A DNA stretch of 64,000 bases from NCBI RefSeq assembly GCF_039538145.1, contig NZ_BAABBV010000001.1, positions 1,302,001 through 1,366,000 on the forward strand. Reading direction: 5' to 3'. This document shows, piece by piece, positions 56,892 to 63,910 of the stretch (positions are counted from its first letter, which is position 1; each line of letters starts with the position of its first letter). The DNA comes from Gryllotalpicola daejeonensis. GTDB lineage: Bacteria; Actinomycetota; Actinomycetes; Actinomycetales; Microbacteriaceae. The notes beneath the pieces were generated by a model that had not been told where the DNA came from, made no database searches, and saw only the letters and a list, made by a program, of their open reading frames with translations. Made by a program: the position numbers and the translations under genes.

Positions 56892-58121
56892 GTGAGCGCG
56901 TATTCGAGTGTCCTGAAGACGCCGGGCGTCGCCCGGATCATCGCCGCGCAGCTCACCGCCCGCTTCCCCTCCGGCATGCTCTCGCTCGGCATGCTCCTGC
57001 ACATAGAGCAGGTGCATCACAGCTACGCGGCCGCCGGGCTGGTGCTCGCGGGCGGGGCCGCGGGGCAGGCCGTTGCCGGGCCGCTGACCAGTCGGCTGAT
57101 GGGCCGGCTGGGCATCCGCCCGGTGCTCGCCGCGACGACCGCGGTGTGCGCGGCAGGCATCCTGATCATCGCGTTCTTCACCCTCTCGATCCCGCTCACC
57201 GTCCTCGTGACGTTCGTCGCAGGGCTCGCCACGCCGCCGATCCAGCCGGCCGTGCGCACGATCTACCCGAAGCTCGTGACGAGCCAGCTGCTGACGCCCC
57301 TGTTCTCACTCGATGCGTCGGCGCAAGAGATCATCTGGGTCGCGGGCCCGGTCGTCGTCACCTTCGTGTCGACGCAGGTCTCGACTGTGCTGGGGCTGCT
57401 GCTGTGCGCGGCGTTCATGGTTTTCGGCGGCCTGTGGTTCATCCTGTCGCCCGAGCTCGGCCGCGTGCGCATCCCGCGCTCGAAGCGCCGCTTCGGCGTG
57501 GTGCTGACGCGCCCCACCGTGCTGCTGTCGACGATCGTGGGACTGCTGCTGATCGGCGCGTGCTCGGCCGTCGAGGCGGCCGTCGTCGCGAATTTCCAGG
57601 GGACCGGTACGGATGCCTCAGCCCACGGCTACGAGTCGGGCGTGGTGCTCGCCATCTGGTCGATGGGCTCGCTCGTCGGCGGCTTCGCGTTCGGGCACCT
57701 GCCGCTGTCACCGTGGTCGCTCGCGCGGCGCATGCTCCTGATGTTCGCCGGCGTCGCGCTCGCGAGCATCTGGCTGAACGTGTGGTGGATGGTGCCGGCG
57801 CTGCTCGTGTCAGGTGCCGGCATCGCGCCCGCACTGGCCGCGATGTTCGCCATGACCTCGTCGTCGGTGAAGTTCAGCGACACGGCAGAGGCCTTCGGGT
57901 GGATCGGCACGGGCCAGCTCATCGGCGCCGGCTTCGGCTCGGCGGTCGCGGGTGTCGTCATCGACGCGCACGGAGCGCAGGCGGCGTTCTTCATCTCGGC
58001 GGGCTTCGCGCTGCTGGGCACCGTGGTGGCCGCGGTCGGGGTGCGCTACCTTCCCGATCTGCGCGGCCGGGACTCCTCCCCCATTCCCGACACCGAGCCG
58101 ATCACGGTCCAGCCGAGCTGA
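56892..58121 (+). CDS. MFS family transporter
   Basis: A 409-residue, 12-helix major facilitator. RIIAAQLTARFPSGMLSLGMLLHIEQ begins helix 1, with the loop GPLTSRLMGRLGIRPVLAA (the G-x-x-x-D/R-x-x-G-R motif between helices 2 and 3) and a second similar loop in the C-terminal half. The pattern resembles small actinobacterial exporters of the MFS_1 type; the substrate is unknown. TAGACT lies nine bases before the GTG, so the leader is only about two bases. It is divergent from nrdAB with about 220 bases between starts, enough for separate control. Confidence 0.85.
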   Translation: MSAYSSVLKTPGVARIIAAQLTARFPSGMLSLGMLLHIEQVHHSYAAAGLVLAGGAAGQAVAGPLTSRLMGRLGIRPVLAATTAVCAAGILIIAFFTLSIPLTVLVTFVAGLATPPIQPAVRTIYPKLVTSQLLTPLFSLDASAQEIIWVAGPVVVTFVSTQVSTVLGLLLCAAFMVFGGLWFILSPELGRVRIPRSKRRFGVVLTRPTVLLSTIVGLLLIGACSAVEAAVVANFQGTGTDASAHGYESGVVLAIWSMGSLVGGFAFGHLPLSPWSLARRMLLMFAGVALASIWLNVWWMVPALLVSGAGIAPALAAMFAMTSSSVKFSDTAEAFGWIGTGQLIGAGFGSAVAGVVIDAHGAQAAFFISAGFALLGTVVAAVGVRYLPDLRGRDSSPIPDTEPITVQPS

Positions 58122-58187
58122 CGGCCCGCCCGGCCCCCGCGCGCTACGCTCCCGCCCGGCGCCCCGTGCCGGGCGCCATCCGGAACT

Positions 58188-58245
58188 GTGCCCGTCTGGC
58201 GCAATAGTGGCCGCTACAGCGGGCACTATTGCGCCAAGCGGGCAC
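58188..58245. repeat. 58-bp palindromic element, family 2, copy 1
   Basis: GTGCCCG...CGGGCAC outer arms and TGGCGCAATAGTG / CACTATTGCGCCA inner arms enclose CCGC-TACA-GCGG: nearly the whole element is one hairpin. It lies between an MFS gene and the AbiEi-like gene in a 152-base gap with no other feature. Confidence 0.85.
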
Positions 58246-58273
58246 TCGTCGTGGCCGAATGGGCCCATCACGT

Positions 58274-59272
58274 TCAGATCATCGGGCGTCGAACGATACG
58301 GATGCCAGCCCGAAGCAGTCTGGGACGCAGGAGCAGGACCGGCTTCCGCGCCTCTTCCCAGCCCCAACGCAGGAATCCATTGCCTTCAGCGCGAAGGAAG
58401 TCCTCACGGACTTTCTCAGCCACAACCACCTGTGCCGCGTCGGCGCCGTTGCGTAGCCGTGCGTCCAGGTACTTCATGAGGCCGTCGAACTCGCCAATGG
58501 TCGGTGGTCGCTGCGCAGTGGCCGGCCACTCGAAGTCTGCGTCGTAGTACCCACCCGGATGCGAGTGCCTGACCTGAAGTTCGGGCAGCTCGAAACCGAG
58601 CTGGTAGATGTCCACGCGGCTCAACGACTCGCCCCCGCTGCCCGAACGCCCGTCGGCGAACTCGACCGCAGCCCGGGCACGGGCCAGTCCGCGAGTGCTC
58701 GCATACCGGTCAAGCAACTCGTAAACCTCATCTTTGCTGACACGTTGCTCGCTCGTCGCCCGACGCGAAAGAGCATGGTCGAGCGCCACCACGGTCGCCG
58801 TGAAGTCGCCGGAACGAGCCAGATCGGCGATCGTACGCGCGGGCGATGTCACGAAGTGATCCCCCCACGGCAGAATCTCGTCGTCCATGAAAGGCATGCG
58901 GTGAACGATGACGCCGCGCTTGCTTCGTCGAGCCGAGCCCGGCGGCTCCAGGATCTCGACAGACGTGGGTCGAGACCCGATGGTCGCCAGATCCCAGATC
59001 GCCAGCGCGGCCTGTCCGGCGAATACGACCTGGCCGCGGCGAGTCTCTCCCACGGCCGCGACGACATCGAGGTAGCGCAACCGCGCATGCGCCACGCGAT
59101 CGAATCGATCGACGGAGCTGAGCGGAACGGGCGCCTCGCGCGCGACCCCGCGGCGGAGTCGCTCGTAGTCACCCGAACGCACCCGACGGGAGAACTCTTG
59201 ATGCGAGACGAGGGCGGCCGGATCGCGGCTTGCTCGAATCAGTCTCGTCAAATCCGGCTGAGGCGCATGCAT
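58274..59272 (-). CDS. AbiEi-type antitoxin-domain protein with endonuclease-like C-terminal part
   Basis: 332 residues. The N-terminal 60 (LIRASRDPAALVSHQEFSRRVRSGDYERLRRGVA) resemble the winged-helix AbiEi antitoxin domain (shown over more than one helix). The centre has VFAGQAALAIWDLATIGSRPTSVEI and FVTSPARTIADLAR, usual in actinobacterial AbiEi-like proteins. The C-terminal part has GYYDADFEWPA...GEFDGLMKYLDARLRNGADAAQVVVAEKVREDFLRAEG, similar to DUF559/Vsr-type nuclease folds (D...E-x-D). No AbiEii toxin gene is adjacent. Base composition is visibly less GC-rich than neighbours, and palindromic repeats flank it on both sides, so recent acquisition is likely. Confidence 0.7.
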   Translation of the reverse strand: MHAPQPDLTRLIRASRDPAALVSHQEFSRRVRSGDYERLRRGVAREAPVPLSSVDRFDRVAHARLRYLDVVAAVGETRRGQVVFAGQAALAIWDLATIGSRPTSVEILEPPGSARRSKRGVIVHRMPFMDDEILPWGDHFVTSPARTIADLARSGDFTATVVALDHALSRRATSEQRVSKDEVYELLDRYASTRGLARARAAVEFADGRSGSGGESLSRVDIYQLGFELPELQVRHSHPGGYYDADFEWPATAQRPPTIGEFDGLMKYLDARLRNGADAAQVVVAEKVREDFLRAEGNGFLRWGWEEARKPVLLLRPRLLRAGIRIVRRPMI

Positions 59273-59412
59273 GCACTCCGTTCTAGAGGCTCATCGGGCA
59301 GGCATCCCGCGATGCTTCAAAACTCAGGGCCATCGCAACCCGTGCTGGGCAAGTGCCGCGCAACCGGTGGTTCGCCCGAGTGCGCCCAAACGGCGTGGGT
59401 CCGCGGCCAGAC

Positions 59413-59460
59413 GGCGCGATTGTGGCCGCCAGAGCGGCCACCATTGCGCCAATCGGGCAC
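59413..59460. repeat. Palindromic element, family 2, copy 2 (left arm interrupted)
   Basis: GGCGCGATTGTGGCCGC-CAGA-GCGGCCACCATTGCGCC followed by AATCGGGCAC is homologous to the copy at 58188-58245. The outer left arm is displaced by about 20 bases of other sequence. It lies in the 227-base gap between the AbiEi-like and MarR genes; otherwise nothing is seen there. Confidence 0.72.
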
Positions 59461-59499
59461 ACTTGGCGGGCGGGACGCGAGGTGGGCCGGGCGGCACGA

Positions 59500-59973
59500 C
59501 TACGCGCGGGCGGGGGCCGCCTCGACCGCCGCGATCAGTGTGTGCAGGGTGTCTCGCAGGGCGGCGAGCTCCGCGACGTCCATACCGAGCAGACGCATCA
59601 CGGCCGGGGGCACCTTCAGCGCTTCCGCACGCAGCTCTCGCCCGGCATCCGTCAGCTCGACGCGCAACGCGCGCTCGTCCTCAGGCGAGCGCCCGCGCCG
59701 GACGTAGCCGAGCGCCTCAAGGCGCTTCAGCAGCGGCGACAGCGTCGCCGGCTCGAGGCGCAGGGCGTCGCCGAGCGCGCGCACCGAATGCGGCCCGCGT
59801 TCCCACAGCGCGAGCATCACAAGGTATTGCGGATGCGTGAGCCCCATCGGCTCGAGCAGGGGCCGGTACATGCCGATGACGCTGCGCGAGGCGACCGCCA
59901 GGGCGAAGCACACCTGATTTTCGAGGGCGAGCAGATCGGCGTCGGGGTTGGCACTCGTCGAGGCATCCGGCAT
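59500..59973 (-). CDS. MarR family transcriptional regulator
   Basis: A 157-residue winged-helix repressor. Helix 1 contains NQVCFALAVASRSVIGMYRPLL, the HTH PHSVRALGDALRLEPATLSPLLKRLEALGYV and the wing RGRSPEDERALRVELTDAG (the D-x-R-A/S salt-bridge motif). One Cys (Cys about 22) near the N terminus lies where OhrR-type MarR proteins carry their peroxide-sensing cysteine (N-QVCFA), so an organic-peroxide sensor is possible. TACACT six bases before the ATG makes it leaderless. It is divergent from a small zinc-ribbon gene with a 12-bp palindrome between. Confidence 0.85.
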   Translation of the reverse strand: MPDASTSANPDADLLALENQVCFALAVASRSVIGMYRPLLEPMGLTHPQYLVMLALWERGPHSVRALGDALRLEPATLSPLLKRLEALGYVRRGRSPEDERALRVELTDAGRELRAEALKVPPAVMRLLGMDVAELAALRDTLHTLIAAVEAAPARA

Positions 59974-59979
59974 ATGATC

Positions 59980-60004
59980 AGTGTACAAACGATTAGTGCA
60001 CTAA
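59980..60004. promoter_or_regulatory. MarR promoter and 12-bp palindrome
   Basis: TACACT (59980-59985, minus strand) lies six bases before the MarR ATG. TTAGTGCACTAA (59993-60004) is a perfect palindrome eight bases farther upstream, in a locally AT-rich patch with a TACAAAC-type flank resembling OhrR/MarR operators. It is a likely autoregulatory site. Confidence 0.55.
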
Positions 60005-60021
60005 CGAAAGCGAGACACGGC

Positions 60022-60246
60022 GTGGCCGAGCGCAAGGGGTTCTGGGGCTTCTATCAGAAGGCGAACCGCATCGTGCGCACCTTCACGGGGCCGGCCGATA
60101 TCGGCGCGGGGCATCCGGAGGCCCCCGAGGTGCGCAGTGCGGCGGCCAAATGCCCGATCTGCGGGAACCCGATGTCGGCGCACACCGTGCTGCGCGCCGA
60201 CGATCAGCGCGAGCCGACGCGGCTCGTGTGCCCGGTCGCGGCGTAG
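60022..60246 (+). CDS. Small zinc-ribbon-like protein (74 aa)
   Basis: It starts MAERKGFWGFYQKANRIVRTF and ends with KCPICGNPMSAHTVLRADDQREPTRLVCPVAA, a CxxC pair followed about 20 residues later by a lone Cys. This could be a partial or incomplete zinc ribbon (only three cysteines plus His). It is conserved-looking but of unknown function. The GTG at 60022 is a tentative start; the frame continues upstream through the MarR promoter. It is divergent from the MarR gene and may be controlled by it. Confidence 0.6.
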   Translation: MAERKGFWGFYQKANRIVRTFTGPADIGAGHPEAPEVRSAAAKCPICGNPMSAHTVLRADDQREPTRLVCPVAA

Positions 60247-60259
60247 GCGGCGGGCGACC

Positions 60260-61276
60260 TCACCACTTGTCGTGGATCTGCGCCCGCAGGTAGCGGTCGT
60301 AGATGTCGCGCACGCGGGCGTTGAACTCCGGCCCGAGCTCGGGCACGGACGACGCGGCGGCGTTGCCGAGCGCCTGATCGGCGTTGCGCGCGCCGGGGAT
60401 CACGGTCGACACCGCCTGCTGCTGCGTGACCCAGGCGAGTGCGGCCTTGGCTGGCGTCAGCAGGGCGTGGTTCTCGATCTTCCACTCCTCGCGCAGCTGG
60501 GCGACGGCGTCGGCGAACTCCTGAGCGGCGGCGATGCCGGTCTCGAAGTCGACGCCTGAGAACGTCTCGCCGACGTCGAACGCCTCGCCGTGGCGGTTGT
60601 AGTTGCGGTGGTCGTTCTCGGGGAAGGTCGTGTCCTTCGTGTAGCGCCCCGTGAGCAGGCCAGAGGCGAGCGGGACGCGCGCGATGATGCCGACCCCAGC
60701 CTCACGGGCGGCGGGCAGCACCTCGTCGAGCGGCTTGAGGCGGAAGGCGTTGAGGATGATCTGCACCGTCGCCACGTTGGGCCGCGCGATGGCCGTCAGC
60801 GCCTCTGCCGCCGTCTCGACGCTGACGCCGTAGTTCGCGATCGCGCCCTCGTCGACGAGCTGGTCGAGGGCGTCGAACACCTCGTCGTTCGAGTACACCG
60901 GCGTCGGCGGGCAGTGCAGCTGCACCAGGTCGATGGTGTCGACGCGCAGATTGGTGCGCGAGCGGTCGAGCCACGCGCGGAAGTTCTGCAGGTTGTAGTT
61001 CTCGGGGACCTGGTCGACGCGACGGCCCATCTTCGTCGCCACCGTGATCCCGGCATCCGGATGCGCCGCCTTGAATCGCCCGACGAGAGACTCGCTGCGC
61101 CCGTCGCCGTAGACGTCGGCCGTGTCGAAGAACGTGACGCCCGCCTCGGCGGATGCCTCGAGCACCGCCAGCGCGTCGACTTCGCTCACGCTCCCCCAGT
61201 CGCCCCCGAGCTGCCACGTTCCGAGTCCGATGACCGAGACTTCCCGTCCCGTCCTGCCGAGCGTCCGTTGCTGCAT
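60260..61276 (-). CDS. Aldo/keto reductase
   Basis: A 338-residue NADPH-dependent TIM-barrel oxidoreductase. The start RTLGRTGREVSVIGLGTWQLGG is followed by the catalytic Tyr in FFDTADVYGDGRSESLVG, the Lys in ITVATKMGRR, the His in DLVQLHCPPTPV and the cofactor motif VSTVIPGARNADQALGNAAA. All four catalytic residues (D, Y, K, H) are in place. The substrate is not predictable. TAGAGT lies seven bases before the ATG. It is convergent with the zinc-ribbon gene and divergent from the acyl-CoA dehydrogenase gene. Confidence 0.9.
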   Translation of the reverse strand: MQQRTLGRTGREVSVIGLGTWQLGGDWGSVSEVDALAVLEASAEAGVTFFDTADVYGDGRSESLVGRFKAAHPDAGITVATKMGRRVDQVPENYNLQNFRAWLDRSRTNLRVDTIDLVQLHCPPTPVYSNDEVFDALDQLVDEGAIANYGVSVETAAEALTAIARPNVATVQIILNAFRLKPLDEVLPAAREAGVGIIARVPLASGLLTGRYTKDTTFPENDHRNYNRHGEAFDVGETFSGVDFETGIAAAQEFADAVAQLREEWKIENHALLTPAKAALAWVTQQQAVSTVIPGARNADQALGNAAASSVPELGPEFNARVRDIYDRYLRAQIHDKW

Positions 61277-61333
61277 GCGTTCCACTCTAAGTGGGTCACC
61301 CGCGATGTCGGGGGCTCGGAATAGGCTCGCGCT

Positions 61334-62506
61334 GTGGCTGAGTCGATCCCGGGTGTGTCCGTTCTTTCCGATGAGCTGCTGGCGCGCATCCGCTCGCGCG
61401 CGGCCGATTACGACCGTGAGAACGGATTCTTCACGGAAGATCTGGCTGAGCTGAAGGCCGCCGGCTATCTGAAGGCCTTCGTGCCCGCGGGCTACGGCGG
61501 CCTCGGCATGACTCTCGCCGAGGTGGCCAGAGAGCAGCAGCGGCTCGCGGGCGCCGCGCCGGCCACGGCGCTGGCCGTGAACATGCACCTCGTGTGGACG
61601 GGCGTGGCGAAGGTGCTGCGCGACCGCGGCGACGACTCGCTCGACTTCGTGCTGCGCGAGGCCGGCGCCGACGAGATCTTCGGCTTCGGCATCAGCGAGG
61701 CCGGAAACGACCTCGTGCTGTTCGGCTCGACGACCGAGGCCGCGCCGCAGGAAGACGGCGGCTACCGCTTCACGGGAACCAAGATCTTCACCTCGCTCTC
61801 GCCCGCGTGGACGCGGCTCGGGGTGACCGGGCTCGACTCGGTGAGCGAAGACGGGCCGCGTGTGGTTTACGGATTCATCGACCGCAGCGCCGTCGACGAG
61901 GGAACCGTCGAGATCAAAGACGACTGGGACACCGTGGGAATGCGCGCCTCTCAGTCGCGCACCACGGTGCTGAAGGGCGCCGTCGCCCCAGCCGATCGCA
62001 TCGTGCGGCGGCTCGCGCCGGGGCCGAACCCCGACAGCCTGGTGTTCGGCATCTTCGCGAACTTCGAGGTGCTGCTCGCCTCGGTCTACACCGGCATCGG
62101 GGCGCGGGCCCTCGAGCTCGCGGTCGAGACGGTGAAGAAGCGCACTTCGCTCAAGACGGGGAAGCCGTACGCGCAGGACCCCGACATCCGCTTCCGCCTC
62201 GCCTCGGCGGCGATCGCGCAAGAGGGGCTCGCGCCGCAGATCCAGGCCGTCGCGAGCGATGTCGACAACCTCGTGAACCACGGCGGGCAGTGGTTCCCGA
62301 AGCTCGTCGGCGTGAAGATCCGAGCGACGGAGACGGCGCGCGAAGTGGTCGACAAGGCGATCCGCGTCTCGGGCGGCTCGTCGTATTTCAGCTCGTCTGA
62401 GCTCGGGCGGCTGTACCGCGACGTGCTCGCCGGCATCTTCCACCCCTCCGACGACGAGTCGGCGCACAACACCGTGGCGAACGCGCTGCTCGGGCCCGTC
62501 GACTAG
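61334..62506 (+). CDS. Acyl-CoA dehydrogenase family flavoprotein
   Basis: 390 residues of the acyl-CoA dehydrogenase fold. The N-terminal helices include LAELKAAGYLKAFVPAGYGGLGMTLAEV. FGFGISEAGNDLVL and YRFTGTKIFTSLSPAWTRLG form the FAD-binding middle sheet, and RVSGGSSYFSSSELGRLYRDVLAGIFHPSDDESAHNTVA the C-terminal helices. The position of the usual catalytic Glu is not obvious, as in the DszC/monooxygenase-like branch that oxidises other substrates with FADH2/FMNH2. The exact reaction is open. GTG 61334 follows TAGGCT by six bases. Confidence 0.82.
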   Translation: MAESIPGVSVLSDELLARIRSRAADYDRENGFFTEDLAELKAAGYLKAFVPAGYGGLGMTLAEVAREQQRLAGAAPATALAVNMHLVWTGVAKVLRDRGDDSLDFVLREAGADEIFGFGISEAGNDLVLFGSTTEAAPQEDGGYRFTGTKIFTSLSPAWTRLGVTGLDSVSEDGPRVVYGFIDRSAVDEGTVEIKDDWDTVGMRASQSRTTVLKGAVAPADRIVRRLAPGPNPDSLVFGIFANFEVLLASVYTGIGARALELAVETVKKRTSLKTGKPYAQDPDIRFRLASAAIAQEGLAPQIQAVASDVDNLVNHGGQWFPKLVGVKIRATETAREVVDKAIRVSGGSSYFSSSELGRLYRDVLAGIFHPSDDESAHNTVANALLGPVD

Positions 62507-62551
62507 CGCGACTGTCGCCATGCGGCGCACGCGCGCCCGCTGTGGCGGACG

Positions 62552-62571
62552 CAACTGCGCCAACTGGGCAC
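62552..62571. repeat. Degenerate half-copy of palindrome family 2
   Basis: CAACTGCGCCAACTGGGCAC matches the right arm of the copy at 58188-58245 (CTATTGCGCCAAGCGGGCAC) at 16 of 20 positions. The left half is decayed. It lies between the acyl-CoA dehydrogenase and S4 protein stops. Confidence 0.45.
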
Positions 62572-62591
62572 ATCAGTGCGCCGAACGGGAA

Positions 62592-62990
62592 CTAGTGCCC
62601 GCGCAGGCGCTCGAGGGCGCGGCGGTCGCGCTTCGTCGGGCGGCCGGAGCCGCGCTCGCGGACGACCGGAGCGGCGCGCTCCTCCTTCGGCGGCAGCGCG
62701 GGCGTGCGGTCTTCGAACGCCGCCGCGGCGACGGCGGCGCCCACGCGCTTCACGAGCAGCTGCGTGACGATGACGATGTGCTCGCGATCGGTGAAGGCAC
62801 GCACCTCGTCGCCGATCTTGACCGGCTGGGCCGGTTTGGCCCGATCGCCGTTGACGCGGATGTGCCCCGCCTTCGCCGCCTCGGTCGCCGCCGATCGTGT
62901 CTTGTAGAGCCGCACCGACCACGCCCACACATCGACCCGCACGCTCGTCGGGGCGTTCACCGGGGTCCTCGTCACGGCGCCCGCTGCCAT
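62592..62990 (-). CDS. S4 domain RNA-binding protein (HslR-like)
   Basis: A 132-residue protein with an S4 RNA-binding domain (VRVDVWAWSVRLYKTRSAATEAAKAGHIRVNGDRAKPAQPVKIGDEVRA, residues about 17-65). It is followed by an extended Arg/Pro-rich tail that includes RGSGRPTKRDRRALERLRG. This matches HslR (Hsp15), which binds stalled 50S subunits carrying nascent peptidyl-tRNA. The ATG shares one base with the ribokinase stop (TGATG), so the two are translationally coupled. Confidence 0.85.
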   Translation of the reverse strand: MAAGAVTRTPVNAPTSVRVDVWAWSVRLYKTRSAATEAAKAGHIRVNGDRAKPAQPVKIGDEVRAFTDREHIVIVTQLLVKRVGAAVAAAAFEDRTPALPPKEERAAPVVRERGSGRPTKRDRRALERLRGH

Positions 62991-63910
62991 CAGGCGCGCT
63001 CCGCGCGGAACTCCGCGAGCTCGGCGGCCGTCGGGTAGGACGGCTGGGCACCGCGGCGCGTGGCGCTGAACGCGGCGACGACGGATGCCTCGGCGGCGGC
63101 CTCGGCCAGAGATCGGCCCTCGGCCAGCCCCACGGCGACGGCGCCGGTGAAGGCATCCCCGGCGCCTGTGGTGTCGACCGCGTCGACGCGAGTCGCCGCG
63201 AGCTGCGTGACCTCATCGCCGTCGATGACGACCGCGCCCGCCGCCCCGCGGGTCACGACGAGCCGGGTGATGCCGTGCGGGGCGAGCGCTGAGCAAAGTG
63301 CCTCTACGCCCCCGCTGTCGAGGTCGACGGGAACGCCGAGCAGCTGGCCGGCCTCGAGCTCGTTCACGATCAGGACATCGGTGGCGTCGAGCAGCGACGG
63401 CGGCAGCGGCTGGAAGGGCGAGGGGTTGAGCACCACGCGTGCACCCGCCATCAGCGCTCGTGCCGCCGCGCGCTGCACCACGGCCATGGGGACCTCGAGC
63501 GACAGGCAGACGACCGCCGCGTCGACATATGCCTCTGCGGGAATGCCGGCAGGCGTGATCGCGCCGTTCGCCCCCGGCACGAGGATGATGGCGTTCTCAC
63601 CGTCGTCATCGACGGGGATGATCGCCTGACCGGTGGGCACTTCCGGAAGCACGGCGACGAACGAGACGTCGACCCCTGCGGCCGCGGAGTGCTCGCGAAG
63701 CATCCGCCCGTTCTCGTCGTCACCCACCGCGCCGACCAGCCGCACGCTGCCGCCCAGGCGGGCGGCGGCGACCGCCTGGTTCGATGCCTTGCCCCCGGGC
63801 AGTACGTGCACGTCCCGCCCCGCCACGGTCTCGCCGGGCGCGGGCAGTCGGTCGACGCGGATGCCGAGGTCGGCATTCAGCGCTCCGACCATGACGATGT
63901 GCTCAGTCAC
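62990..63910 (-). CDS. rbsK: Ribokinase / PfkB family carbohydrate kinase
   Basis: A 306-residue PfkB kinase. MVGALNADLGIRVDRLPAPGETV and the first signature LPGGKASNQAVAAARLGGSVRLVGAVGDDENG are ribokinase-like. NELEAGQLLGV lies in the lid region, and the C-terminal signature VDTTGAGDAFTGAVAVGLAEG holds the catalytic Asp. GGK-x-x-NQA and DTTGAGD together strongly favour ribokinase (D-ribose to ribose-5-phosphate). It could use the ribose released by the nucleoside hydrolase at 23371-24330. The GTG start overlaps the stop of the upstream gene (GTGA). Confidence 0.9.
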   Translation of the reverse strand: MTEHIVMVGALNADLGIRVDRLPAPGETVAGRDVHVLPGGKASNQAVAAARLGGSVRLVGAVGDDENGRMLREHSAAAGVDVSFVAVLPEVPTGQAIIPVDDDGENAIILVPGANGAITPAGIPAEAYVDAAVVCLSLEVPMAVVQRAAARALMAGARVVLNPSPFQPLPPSLLDATDVLIVNELEAGQLLGVPVDLDSGGVEALCSALAPHGITRLVVTRGAAGAVVIDGDEVTQLAATRVDAVDTTGAGDAFTGAVAVGLAEGRSLAEAAAEASVVAAFSATRRGAQPSYPTAAELAEFRAERA

